DNA of 64,000 bases from Nocardioides lianchengensis (GTDB lineage Bacteria; Actinomycetota; Actinomycetes; Propionibacteriales; Nocardioidaceae), in assembly GCF_900101465.1 (NCBI RefSeq), contig NZ_FMZM01000005.1:37374-101373 (forward strand), given 5' to 3'. Of the stretch, positions 30,837 to 38,691 are shown piece by piece. Position 1 is the stretch's first letter; every line of letters starts with the position of its first letter. The notes beneath the pieces are model-generated. The model saw only the letters and a list, made by a program, of their open reading frames with translations. It was not told the origin of the DNA and did not search any database. A program made the translations under genes and the position numbers.

Positions 30837-32309
30837 GTGCGTAGAGCCAAGATCGTCTGCACCCTCGGCCCGGCCACCTCCTCCCCGCGGCGCATCCGCG
30901 AACTCGTGTACGCGGGGATGGACGTCGCCCGGCTGAACATGAGTCACGGCACCCACGAGGACCACGCGGAGGCCTACCGGCTCGTCCGCGAGGCGGCCGA
31001 TGCCGCCGGTCACGGGGTCGGGATCTTCGCCGACCTCCAGGGGCCGAAGATCCGGCTGGAGAAGTTCTCGGGCGGTCCGGTGCAGCTGCGCCGGGGCCAG
31101 GCCTGGACGATCACCACCCGGGACGTCGACGGCGACGACAAGATCAGCGGGACGACGTACAAGGGCCTGCCCGGTGACGTGAAGGTCGGCGACCCGATCC
31201 TCATCGACGACGGCAAGGTCCGACTCCGGGTCACCGGGGTCGAGGACGGCACCGACGTGCACACCGAGGTGCTGGTCGGTGGCAAGGTCAGCAACAACAA
31301 GGGCATCAACCTGCCCGGTGTGGCCGTCTCCGTCCCGGCGCTGTCCGAGAAGGACATCCGCGACCTGCGCTTCGCGCTGAGCCTCAGCGTCGACTTCATC
31401 GCGCTCAGCTTCGTGCGCGACGCCAAGGACGCCGAGGACGTGCGCGCGATCATGCGCGAGGAGGGCGTCCTGGTCCCGGTCATCGCCAAGATCGAGAAGC
31501 CGCAGGCCATCGAGAACCTGGACGAGGTCATTGCGGCGTTCGACGGCTTCATGGTCGCCCGCGGCGACCTGGCCGTGGAGTGCCCGCTCGAGGACGTGCC
31601 GTTCCTGCAGAAGCAGATCGTGCGCAAGGCCCGCCTCAACGCCAAGCCCGTCATCGTCGCGACCCAGATGCTGGAGTCGATGATCTCGAGCCCGTCGCCG
31701 ACCCGCGCCGAGGCCTCCGACGTCGCCAACGCCGTCCTCGACGGCGCCGACGCGGTGATGCTCTCCGGCGAGACCGGCGTGGGGGAGTTCCCGATCCACA
31801 CCGTCGAGACGATGGCCCGGATCATCACCTCCACCGAGCGGCACGCGCTCGAGGCAGCGCGCTCCTCCGGGGTCGGCGTGTTCGACACCATCGAGTGGGA
31901 CCCGCACACCAACGGTGGCGTGATCGCCAAGGCGGCAGCCGAGGTCGCGGAGCGGGTGGGCGCCAAGTACGTCGTCGCCTTCACCCAGTCCGGCGACTCC
32001 GCTCGCCGGATGTCGCGGCTGCGCGGCCCGGTGCCTCTCCTGGCCTTCACCCCGGAGGCGACCGTGCGCTCGCAGCTCTCGCTGTCGTGGGGCGTCGAGA
32101 CCTTCAAGACCCAGACCGTCGAGCACACCGACGAGATGGTCCGCCAGGTCGACGACCAGCTGCTGCGGATCGGTCGCGTGCAGGAGGGCGACCTCGTCGT
32201 GATCATCGCGGGCGCCCCTCCCGGCATCCCCGGCTCGACCAACGCGCTGCGCATCCACCGGATGGGCGACGCGATCAACGGCGTCGCGCCGGCGTACCAG
32301 CGGAGCTGA
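30837..32309 (+). CDS. pyk: Pyruvate kinase
   Basis: 490 residues, normal bacterial length. Converts PEP and ADP to pyruvate and ATP. Motifs: KIVCTLGPATSSP at the N-terminus, IFADLQGPKIR, the B-domain in the middle, the active-site KIEKPQAIENLDEVI and RGDLAVE, MLSGETGVGEFP, and the C-terminal regulatory domain. GTG start without a Shine-Dalgarno sequence. It ends 3 nt from the convergent LAGLIDADG gene. Confidence 0.98.
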   Translation: MRRAKIVCTLGPATSSPRRIRELVYAGMDVARLNMSHGTHEDHAEAYRLVREAADAAGHGVGIFADLQGPKIRLEKFSGGPVQLRRGQAWTITTRDVDGDDKISGTTYKGLPGDVKVGDPILIDDGKVRLRVTGVEDGTDVHTEVLVGGKVSNNKGINLPGVAVSVPALSEKDIRDLRFALSLSVDFIALSFVRDAKDAEDVRAIMREEGVLVPVIAKIEKPQAIENLDEVIAAFDGFMVARGDLAVECPLEDVPFLQKQIVRKARLNAKPVIVATQMLESMISSPSPTRAEASDVANAVLDGADAVMLSGETGVGEFPIHTVETMARIITSTERHALEAARSSGVGVFDTIEWDPHTNGGVIAKAAAEVAERVGAKYVVAFTQSGDSARRMSRLRGPVPLLAFTPEATVRSQLSLSWGVETFKTQTVEHTDEMVRQVDDQLLRIGRVQEGDLVVIIAGAPPGIPGSTNALRIHRMGDAINGVAPAYQRS

Positions 32310-32312
32310 CGC

Positions 32313-33053
32313 TCAGCTCTTCTGTCCGATCAGCTCGTCGAGGCGGGCGACCCCCGCGCGGGTCGAGACGCTGATGGTGCGGGTGGTCGACTGCCGCCAG
32401 GCGACATCGACCAGATCGAGTGCCCAGCAACACAGCTCACGGATGTCGGTCGAGGCGTTGACGAACTGCCAGCGGGGGTAGTCGTAGCGCTTCTGATGGC
32501 CCGCCACGACTCGCGTCGCCCAGTTGCGAACCCGGCAGCCGTCGGAGTGGAAGAGCCCGCGCAAGAACGCGGCCGGGTGCTCCTCGACCAGCACTCTCTG
32601 CCAGTCCTCCAACAGGATCGCGCGCTCGTGCTTGCGCCCTGGCCCGTGCTGCGGGAAGAGGCACGGCCAGTGCACCCAGTTGGACTGCACCACGACGGCT
32701 CCAGGAGCCGTTACCTGGAAGACCCGTCGGTGGGGGCGCACGGACTCGATGAGCTTCACGACGTCGTCGACGATCCCGGGGTACGTCTGGTCGCAGCTCA
32801 CTCGGAGCGCGAAGTAGCGTGGCTGCCGCGAGAGGCATCCGTCGCCGAGGTAGTAGCCCAGCAGAGCGGCGTACGGCTTGGCAGGCGGCGATCTTCCTGC
32901 GCACCGGTGGCACCCGGGCGTCGGAGCTGGCCCGGTGGCGTCACGCCAAGCCCTGAGGGTCGACCGGCTGACTCCGGTGGCCCGACTCGCGTCGCTGAGT
33001 GTCATGTCCTGGAGCAGCTTGAGAGCGGTGGCTCTCGTGGAGTCGTCGTACAT
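32313..33053 (-). CDS. HTH plus LAGLIDADG-type homing-endonuclease-like protein
   Basis: 246 residues. An N-terminal helix-turn-helix (about 8-38, LSDASRATGVSRSTLRAWRD), a CxxC pair (C48, C51), then two LAGLIDADG-like helices: AALLGYYLGDG (62-72) and AAFLRGLFHSDG (161-172). The second acidic positions are Asp in both, so a catalytically competent single-chain fold is possible. No intein or intron is visible around it. It could be a free-standing homing endonuclease or a domesticated DNA-binding regulator. ATG 33053 starts 41 bp downstream of the tRNA gene on the same strand. Confidence 0.85.
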   Translation of the reverse strand: MYDDSTRATALKLLQDMTLSDASRATGVSRSTLRAWRDATGPAPTPGCHRCAGRSPPAKPYAALLGYYLGDGCLSRQPRYFALRVSCDQTYPGIVDDVVKLIESVRPHRRVFQVTAPGAVVVQSNWVHWPCLFPQHGPGRKHERAILLEDWQRVLVEEHPAAFLRGLFHSDGCRVRNWATRVVAGHQKRYDYPRWQFVNASTDIRELCCWALDLVDVAWRQSTTRTISVSTRAGVARLDELIGQKS

Positions 33054-33093
33054 GCCGGCAGTCTTTCGCCCGCCGCCGACAGATTCGGTCGTG

Positions 33094-33166
33094 TGCCCCG
33101 GGTGGGATTCGAACCCACACTGGATGGTGTTTGAGACCACTGTCTCTGCCGTTGGACTACCGGGGC
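33094..33166 (-). tRNA. tRNA with CAA anticodon (Leu), short variable loop
   Basis: 73-nt cloverleaf on the minus strand: 7-bp acceptor GCCCCGG/CCGGGGC, D-stem GUC/GAC, anticodon stem GUGGU/ACCAU with loop CUCAAAC (anticodon CAA), 5-nt variable loop, T-arm GUGGG-UUCGAAU-CCCAC and discriminator A. CCA is not encoded. CAA reads UUG leucine codons, but the short variable loop is class I, whereas bacterial tRNA-Leu normally has a long class II variable arm. Confidence 0.9.
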
Positions 33167-33189
33167 CGGAAAGCGGCGCCACCCTACCC

Positions 33190-33218
33190 TTGGCTTAAGT
33201 GGACTGAAGTACTAGAGT
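33190..33218 (+). promoter_or_regulatory. Promoter for the small ORF at 33257
   Basis: TTGGCT (33190-33195), 17-bp spacer, TAGAGT (33213-33218). It would give a leader of about 30 nt carrying GGGAGG before ATG 33257. The region lies just upstream of the divergently transcribed tRNA. Confidence 0.55.
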
Positions 33219-33256
33219 TTCACTGTCGGACGATCTCGGGACATCGGGAGGCAGCC

Positions 33257-33442
33257 ATGTGGCAGCCGTGGCAGTGGGCCAGCACCAGCAATCTCCGCGC
33301 GGTCGAGAACGCGCGGCTCGCCTCCGTCGAGTGCTCGCGCCGACGCGTCGAGCGGGCCGAGGTCGACGCCTTCGTAGCTGCTCGCGCCGCGGACCGGGAG
33401 CCGGTCGTGCACGCCGCGGCGACCGCCCAGCACCTGGCCTGA
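33257..33442 (+). CDS. Small hypothetical protein
   Basis: 61 residues starting MWQPWQWASTSNLRAVENAR, then an Ala/Arg/Glu-rich probable helix. ATG 33257 has GGGAGG 4 nt upstream and a good promoter. No family recognised, no signal peptide or membrane helix. Coding potential rests mainly on the expression signals. Confidence 0.5.
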   Translation: MWQPWQWASTSNLRAVENARLASVECSRRRVERAEVDAFVAARAADREPVVHAAATAQHLA

Positions 33443-33467
33443 CCCCGGCGCCGTCGGCGGGCGGCGC

Positions 33468-33473
33468 TAGCCT
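33468..33473 (+). promoter_or_regulatory. Putative leaderless -10 box for pdtaR
   Basis: TAGCCT ends 7 nt before GTG 33481; no Shine-Dalgarno sequence. Confidence 0.45.
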
Positions 33474-33480
33474 GGGCCGC

Positions 33481-34092
33481 GTGACCGAGCCCGCTCAGCC
33501 GACTCCCTCGACCCGCACCGTCGTCATCGCCGAGGACGAGGTGCTCATCCGGATGGACCTCGCGGAGATGCTCACCGAGGAGGGGTACGACGTCGTCGGC
33601 CAGGCCGGCGACGGGGCCAAGGCGATCGAGCTGGCCCAGGATCTCCGTCCCGACCTGGTCATCCTCGACGTGAAGATGCCGGTGCTCGACGGGATCGCCG
33701 CGGCCGAGGCGATCGCCGGGCAGCGGATCGCCCCGGTCGTCATCCTCACCGCGTTCTCGCAGCGCGACCTGGTCGAGCGGGCCCGTGACGCGGGGGCGAT
33801 GGCATACCTCGTCAAGCCGTTCAGCAAGGGCGACCTGGTGCCCGCCATCGAGATGGCCGTGAGCCGGTTCGCCGAGCTCGGCCAGCTGGAGGCCGAGGTC
33901 GCCGATCTCACCGAGCGCCTGGAGACCCGCAAGGCGGTGGACCGGGCCAAGGGCGTGCTGCAGCAGCAGCTCAGCCTCACCGAGCCCGAGGCGTTCCGCT
34001 GGATCCAGAAGACCGCCATGGACCTGCGGCTCTCGATGCGCCAGGTCGCTGACGGCGTCGTCGAGCACGGGCCGGGCATCGCCGGGGCCTGA
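33481..34092 (+). CDS. pdtaR: ANTAR-domain response regulator (PdtaR-like)
   Basis: 203 residues: an N-terminal receiver domain with phospho-acceptor Asp63 (VILDVKMPVLDG), acidic pair in AEDEVLIR and lysine in YLVKPFSKGD, a linking coiled coil, then a C-terminal ANTAR RNA-binding domain (KAVDRAKGVLQQ, EAFRWIQKTAMDLR, SMRQVADGV). Such proteins act by antitermination at paired hairpins. Resembles Mycobacterium tuberculosis Rv1626, also near pyk and a tRNA-Leu. No cognate histidine kinase or obvious ANTAR twin hairpin was found in this window. Confidence 0.94.
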   Translation: MTEPAQPTPSTRTVVIAEDEVLIRMDLAEMLTEEGYDVVGQAGDGAKAIELAQDLRPDLVILDVKMPVLDGIAAAEAIAGQRIAPVVILTAFSQRDLVERARDAGAMAYLVKPFSKGDLVPAIEMAVSRFAELGQLEAEVADLTERLETRKAVDRAKGVLQQQLSLTEPEAFRWIQKTAMDLRLSMRQVADGVVEHGPGIAGA

Positions 34093-34190
34093 GCATCACG
34101 CCCGCGTCGCCCCAGGTCACGGGCAGGTAAAGCCCGCATCTCCCTTCGGTCGACACTCACGGATGTGACACGTCTCGCCCTGTGGACCCC

Positions 34191-34196
34191 TAGACT
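34191..34196 (+). promoter_or_regulatory. Putative -10 box of the liv operon
   Basis: TAGACT about 45 nt upstream of GTG 34241, in the 148-bp gap after pdtaR. No convincing -35 at standard spacing. Confidence 0.4.
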
Positions 34197-34240
34197 GCAT
34201 CCACCCTCGCCGCTGGTGCGTGGAACGAACGGAGTTGTGT

Positions 34241-35581
34241 GTGGTTTCGCGACTGATAGCGCTGGCGGTGGTGACAGCAGCCCTGCTGTCCCCGGCCGCT
34301 GCGTTCGCCGACGAGACGTCATCGCCGAGTCCCTCCTCGAGTCCGTCGGCCCCGGCCGACGCTCCCGTGGGGGACGGTACGGCGATCGACGTCACCCTGA
34401 GCGATGACTCGAAGAAGGTGGACGGCCAGCCGGCGCCGATCGAGGGCGTGACGCTCACCGTCACGACCGACGACGGCACCGAGGTCGGTGAGGACGTCAC
34501 CGACGCCGAGGGCAAGGCCAGCATCCCGCTGCCCGGCGGTGGCACCTACACCGTCACGCTGGACGAGGACACGCTCCCGGAGGGCATCGAGCTCGACAGC
34601 AAGACCCGCACCGAGCTCGAGGTCCGCGTCCTGATCAGCGGCTCGGCCACCATCGCGGCGTTCCCGATCGGTGTCCAGGCGGCCGACACGACCGGCTTCG
34701 CCACGAAGCTGATCGACTCGATCGTGTCGGGCATCAAGTTCGGATTGATCATCGCGCTCGCCGCGCTCGGGCTCTCGCTGATCTTCGGCGCGACCGGGCT
34801 CACGAACTTCGCCCACGGCGAGCTGATCACCCTCGGTGGCGTGGTGACCTACTGGTTCAACCGCGATGCGGGGCTCCCGGTGATCCTCGCCGGCCTGGCC
34901 GCGGTGCTGGTGTCCGCGCTGTTCGGCTATGCCCAGGACCGCGTCCTGTGGCGACCGCTGCGGCGCCGTGGGACCGGCCTCATCGCGATGATGATCGTGT
35001 CGATCGGCTTCGCGCTCTTCCTGCGCAGCATCTTCCAGTACACCTTCGGCGGGTCGACCCAGACCTACGACCAGTACGTCGCCCAGGTCCGGCACTCGTG
35101 GGGCCCGATCCACCTGAACGACAAGGAGATCGCGATCATCGTGATCTCGCTGGTCGTCATCACCGCGGTCTGCATCGCCATGATGAAGACCCGGATGGGC
35201 AAGGCCATGCGCGCGGTGTCGGACAACCCGGCGCTGTCGGCCTCGTCCGGCATGCGGGTCGACAGCGTCATCCGCAACGCCTGGATCCTGGGCACGGCCC
35301 TGACCGGCCTGTCCGGCGTGCTGCTCGGGCTCAACAGCCAGGTCAGCTTCCAGAACGGCGGTCGGATGCTGCTCCTCGTCTTCGCCGCGGTGACCCTCGG
35401 CGGTCTCGGCACGATCTGGGGCGCCCTGCTCGGGTCGCTGGTGATCGGCATCATCGTCGAGGTCGGTCCGACGTTCGGCGTTCCGTCGTCCATCAAGGAG
35501 GTCGGTGCGCTCGTCGTGCTCATCCTCATCCTGCTGGTCAGGCCGCAAGGCATCCTCGGCCGCCGAGAGCGGATCGGGTAG
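34241..35581 (+). CDS. livH: Branched-chain amino-acid ABC permease LivH with extracytoplasmic prealbumin-like domain
   Basis: 446 residues, about 150 longer than a standard LivH. Residues 1-24 look like a signal peptide ending AAAFADE, then a Ser/Pro linker, then a domain of roughly 100 residues (EGVTLTVTTDDGTEVGEDV, TDAEGKASIPLPGGGTYTV) typical of SpaA/carboxypeptidase-regulatory-like prealbumin folds. The permease core starts near residue 165 with GLIIALAALGLSLIFGATGL. GTG 34241 is chosen because GGAG lies 6 nt upstream and the signal peptide then begins directly; GTG 34220 and TTG 34235 are alternatives. Confidence 0.92.
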   Translation: MVSRLIALAVVTAALLSPAAAFADETSSPSPSSSPSAPADAPVGDGTAIDVTLSDDSKKVDGQPAPIEGVTLTVTTDDGTEVGEDVTDAEGKASIPLPGGGTYTVTLDEDTLPEGIELDSKTRTELEVRVLISGSATIAAFPIGVQAADTTGFATKLIDSIVSGIKFGLIIALAALGLSLIFGATGLTNFAHGELITLGGVVTYWFNRDAGLPVILAGLAAVLVSALFGYAQDRVLWRPLRRRGTGLIAMMIVSIGFALFLRSIFQYTFGGSTQTYDQYVAQVRHSWGPIHLNDKEIAIIVISLVVITAVCIAMMKTRMGKAMRAVSDNPALSASSGMRVDSVIRNAWILGTALTGLSGVLLGLNSQVSFQNGGRMLLLVFAAVTLGGLGTIWGALLGSLVIGIIVEVGPTFGVPSSIKEVGALVVLILILLVRPQGILGRRERIG

Positions 35582-35594
35582 AGGGGACACGGAC

Positions 35595-36590
35595 ATGGAC
35601 TTCCTGGAAATTCTCCGCACCGCCCTGCAGCAGGCGCTCGGTCCGACGGCCATCGTCTACGTGCTGGCGGCCATCGGCATCAACGTGCACTTCGGCTACA
35701 CCGGACTGCTCAACTTCGGCCAGTCCGGCTTCATGGCCGTCGGGGCCTACGGCCTCGCCGTGACCGTGGTCATCCTCGACGGGTCGTTCTGGCTCGGCGT
35801 GGCGGTCTCGTTCGTCGCGGCCCTGGCCCTGGCCATCGTGCTGGGTCTGCCGACGCTCCGGTTGCGGGCCGACTACCTGGCGATCGTGACGATCGCGACC
35901 TCCGAGGCGCTCCGACTGGTCTTCGGCTCGGTCGAGATGAAGGACACCTTCGGCGGCTCGAACGGCCTGACCGGCTACTCGAAGGTCTACAAGGACCTGA
36001 ACCCGTACTCGGACGGGATCGACCTCGGCTTCATCAGCTACCGGCGCGACGACCTGTGGAACATCACGGTCGGCTGGAGCCTGGTGGCGATCTGCTGCCT
36101 CGTGGTGTGGGCGCTCATGCGCAGCCCCTGGGGCCGCGTCCTGCGCTCGATCCGTGAGGACGAGGACGCCGTCCGCTCGCTCGGCAAGAACGTCTTCGCC
36201 TACAAGATGCAGGCGCTGATCCTGGGCGGCATGATCGGCGGGCTCGCCGGTCTCTTCTTCGCCCTCAAGCAGGCGTCGGTGGTCCCGACCGACTACAACA
36301 CCAACCTGACCTTCCTCGCCTACACCGCCCTGCTCGTCGGCGGCGCGGCGCGGGTCCTCGGGCCCGTGGTCGGTGGCGTGATCCTGTGGTTCCTGCTGTC
36401 CGGCCTGGGCGCGACGTTCGGCCAGATGACCAGCGGGCCCGACCCCATCCTGCCGACCTGGCTGATGGACTCGTCCCAGTCCAGCCTGACCCGCTTCATC
36501 GTCACCGGACTGGCACTCATGCTGCTGATGATCTTCCGACCTCAGGGGATCTTCGGCGATCGAAGGGAGATCGCGATCGATGGCCGCTGA
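35595..36590 (+). CDS. livM: Branched-chain amino-acid ABC permease LivM
   Basis: 331-residue permease with about 8-10 helices; the family segment HFGYTGLLNFGQSGFMAVGA near the N-terminus and the EAA-like loop SIREDEDAVRSLGKN contacting the ATPase are visible. Dimerises with LivH. ATG 35595 is 13 nt after livH; its end overlaps livG by 11 nt. Confidence 0.95.
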   Translation: MDFLEILRTALQQALGPTAIVYVLAAIGINVHFGYTGLLNFGQSGFMAVGAYGLAVTVVILDGSFWLGVAVSFVAALALAIVLGLPTLRLRADYLAIVTIATSEALRLVFGSVEMKDTFGGSNGLTGYSKVYKDLNPYSDGIDLGFISYRRDDLWNITVGWSLVAICCLVVWALMRSPWGRVLRSIREDEDAVRSLGKNVFAYKMQALILGGMIGGLAGLFFALKQASVVPTDYNTNLTFLAYTALLVGGAARVLGPVVGGVILWFLLSGLGATFGQMTSGPDPILPTWLMDSSQSSLTRFIVTGLALMLLMIFRPQGIFGDRREIAIDGR

Positions 36591-37485
36591 ACTCACCGCG
36601 GCGCAGGCCGCGCTCGCCCAGGTGGCGACGGACCCGGGCGCCAAGAAGCCGGACCCGATCGTCGTCGGCAGCGGGATCACCCGCACCTTCGGCGGGCTGA
36701 AGGCCGTCGACGTCGAGCACATCGAGATCCAGCGGGGCGTCATCACCGCGCTGATCGGCCCCAATGGTGCCGGCAAGACGACGCTGTTCAACCTGCTGAC
36801 CGGCTTCGACGAGCCGAACAGCGGCCAGTGGAGCTTCAACGGCAACGCCCTGCAGAGCGTGTCGGCCTACAAGGTCGCCCGGCTCGGCATGGTGCGCACC
36901 TTCCAGCTGACCAAGGTGCTCGCCAAGCTGACGGTCATCGAGAACATGCGTCTCGGTGCGACCGGCCAGAAGGGCGAGAAGTTCTGGCTGGCGCCGTTCA
37001 AGTGGCTCTGGAAGGGCCAGGAGGACGAGATCACGTCCCGTGCGGACGACCTGCTCGCCCGCTTCAAGCTCGACGCCAAGCGGGAGGACTTCGCGGGCTC
37101 GCTCTCCGGCGGTCAGCGCAAGCTCCTCGAGATGGCGCGCGCGCTGATGGTCGACCCCGAGCTGATCATGCTCGACGAGCCGATGGCCGGCGTGAACCCC
37201 GCGCTCAAGCAGTCGCTGCTCGGACACGTGCAGTCGCTGCGCGACGAGGGCCGCACCGTGCTGTTCGTCGAGCACGACATGGACATGGTGCGCCACATCT
37301 CCGACTGGGTGATCGTCATGGCCCAGGGGCAGATCGTGGCCGAGGGCACCCCGCAGTCGGTCATGGCCGACCAGCGGGTCATCGACGCCTACCTGGGCGC
37401 CCACCACGACACCGACCTGAGCGAGCTCGACGAGGCTGCGCTCGAGGCCGAGGTCGAGGCGGAGATCAAGGAGGAGCAGGCATGA
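36580..37485 (+). CDS. livG: Branched-chain amino-acid ABC ATPase LivG
   Basis: 301 residues. Walker A GPNGAGKTTL, signature LSGGQRK, Walker B LIMLDEPMAGVNP with catalytic Glu, switch His in FVEHDMDMV. Carries a hydrophilic N-terminal extension of about 25 residues and an acidic C-terminal tail (EAALEAEVEAEIKEEQA). Overlaps livM by 11 nt and livF by ATGA. Confidence 0.96.
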   Translation: MAAELTAAQAALAQVATDPGAKKPDPIVVGSGITRTFGGLKAVDVEHIEIQRGVITALIGPNGAGKTTLFNLLTGFDEPNSGQWSFNGNALQSVSAYKVARLGMVRTFQLTKVLAKLTVIENMRLGATGQKGEKFWLAPFKWLWKGQEDEITSRADDLLARFKLDAKREDFAGSLSGGQRKLLEMARALMVDPELIMLDEPMAGVNPALKQSLLGHVQSLRDEGRTVLFVEHDMDMVRHISDWVIVMAQGQIVAEGTPQSVMADQRVIDAYLGAHHDTDLSELDEAALEAEVEAEIKEEQA

Positions 37486-38252
37486 GCGAGAACTCCACCG
37501 AGCGCGAGAACCACCTCGCGCACGCCGACGGCGCCGTACTCCGCGCCGACAACCTGATCGCCGGCTACCTGCCGGGGGTCAACATCCTCAACGGCGCCGA
37601 CCTCTACTGCCAGCCCGGCGAGCTGGTCGGCATCATCGGCCCGAACGGCGCCGGCAAGTCCACCCTGCTCAAGGCGCTCTTCGGCCTGGTCAAGGTGCAC
37701 ACCGGCCAGGTGCTGCTGAAGGGCGACGACATCACCAACCAGCGCGCCGACCAGCTGGTCACCAAGGGGATCGGCTTCGTGCCGCAGACCAACAACGTGT
37801 TCCCGAGCCTGACCATCGAGGAGAACCTCGAGATGGGCTGCTACCAGGCTCCGGGCACGTTCACGGAGCGGTTCGACTTCGTGACCGACCTGTTCCCGAC
37901 CCTCGGCACCCGCCGCAAGCAGCGCGCGGGGTCGCTCTCCGGTGGTGAGCGGCAGATGGTCGCGATGGGCCGCGCCCTGATGATGAACCCCTCCGTGCTG
38001 CTGCTCGACGAGCCCTCCGCGGGTCTCTCGCCGGTCATGCAGGACGAGGTGTTCGTCCAGACCCGCAAGATCAACAAGGCCGGCGTCTCCGTGATCATGG
38101 TCGAGCAGAACGCCAACCGCTGCCTGCAGATCTGCGACCGCGGCTACGTCCTCGACCAGGGCCGCAACGCCTACAGCGGCACCGGCAAGTCGCTCGCCGG
38201 CGACCCGAAGGTCATCGAGCTCTACCTCGGCACCCTCGGCGCGGCCAGCTGA
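37482..38252 (+). CDS. livF: Branched-chain amino-acid ABC ATPase LivF
   Basis: 256 residues. Walker A GPNGAGKSTL, signature LSGGERQ, Walker B LLLDEPSAGLSP; the switch residue position reads VEQNANRC, where LivF proteins characteristically carry Gln-Asn rather than His. Pairs with LivG. Last gene of livHMGF; a strong hairpin follows 31 nt after the stop. Confidence 0.96.
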   Translation: MSENSTERENHLAHADGAVLRADNLIAGYLPGVNILNGADLYCQPGELVGIIGPNGAGKSTLLKALFGLVKVHTGQVLLKGDDITNQRADQLVTKGIGFVPQTNNVFPSLTIEENLEMGCYQAPGTFTERFDFVTDLFPTLGTRRKQRAGSLSGGERQMVAMGRALMMNPSVLLLDEPSAGLSPVMQDEVFVQTRKINKAGVSVIMVEQNANRCLQICDRGYVLDQGRNAYSGTGKSLAGDPKVIELYLGTLGAAS

Positions 38253-38283
38253 GGCAGCACCCGTACGACGCAGCAACACCCCA

Positions 38284-38318
38284 CACAGGGCCCGGGAGCA
38301 TCGCTCCCGGGCCCTGTG
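38284..38318. terminator. Terminator of the liv operon
   Basis: Perfect 16-bp stem, arms 38284-38299 and 38303-38318 (CACAGGGCCCGGGAGC and complement), 3-nt loop, no U-tract. Positioned directly after livF. Confidence 0.85.
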
Positions 38319-38434
38319 GCGTTCTCGGACGCGGCCCCACGGGGGTACGACGTCCTGCGTCGCGACGTGCGTCCGCGGGCACGGGGCGCCGGCTGCTGCC
38401 CCCGCCCGCCGGTCAGGCGCGGCCGGGCCGGGAT

Positions 38435-38528
38435 GAGAGTTTCATCGGCTGGCCGATGAAACTCACGCCGGGACGACAAACCTTCATCGTCCCGGCGTGA
38501 GGTCTGTCGGCCAGCCGATGAAACTCTC
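38435..38528. repeat. Nested palindromic element (REP/MITE-like)
   Basis: Outer arms 38435-38456 and 38507-38528 are perfect 22-bp inverted repeats. Inside, 38437-38464 forms its own 12-bp hairpin GAGTTTCATCGG/CCGATGAAACTC (loop CTGG), and 38462-38476 pairs perfectly with 38487-38501 (15 bp, CTCACGCCGGGACGA). Three copies of the TTTCATCGGC core occur, two inverted relative to the first. No ORF with credible signals. It lies in the 439-bp livF-livK gap, between two terminators. Confidence 0.8.
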
Positions 38529-38540
38529 CGAGCGAGCCAG

Positions 38541-38580
38541 TGCGACCCGGTGCGACCCGGTGCAGGGACGTGCGACCCAG
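38541..38580. repeat. 10-bp tandem repeat
   Basis: Four consecutive 10-bp units TGCGACCCGG, TGCGACCCGG, TGCAGGGACG, TGCGACCCAG, directly beside the palindromic element. The rest of 38319-38434 and 38581-38624 shows nothing recognisable. Confidence 0.7.
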
Positions 38581-38624
38581 CGCAGGGCGGACACGGCGGG
38601 CCGAGGCAGGTGCCCCGGGCATGA

Positions 38625-38659
38625 CGAAGGGCCCCGGAGCGGTGCTCCGGGGCCCTTCG
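38625..38659. terminator. Terminator of livK
   Basis: Perfect 16-bp stem, arms 38625-38640 and 38644-38659 (CGAAGGGCCCCGGAGC and complement), 3-nt loop, 32 nt beyond the livK stop on the minus strand. Same architecture as the livF terminator. Confidence 0.85.
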
Positions 38660-38691
38660 GTGGTGCGGGGTGCTGCTGAGTACTGCTGGGA

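Noticed and set aside
32313..33182. Upstream extension of the LAGLIDADG gene through the tRNA
   Set aside because: The extra 43 codons translate the tRNA itself; ATG 33053 gives a sensible HTH start.
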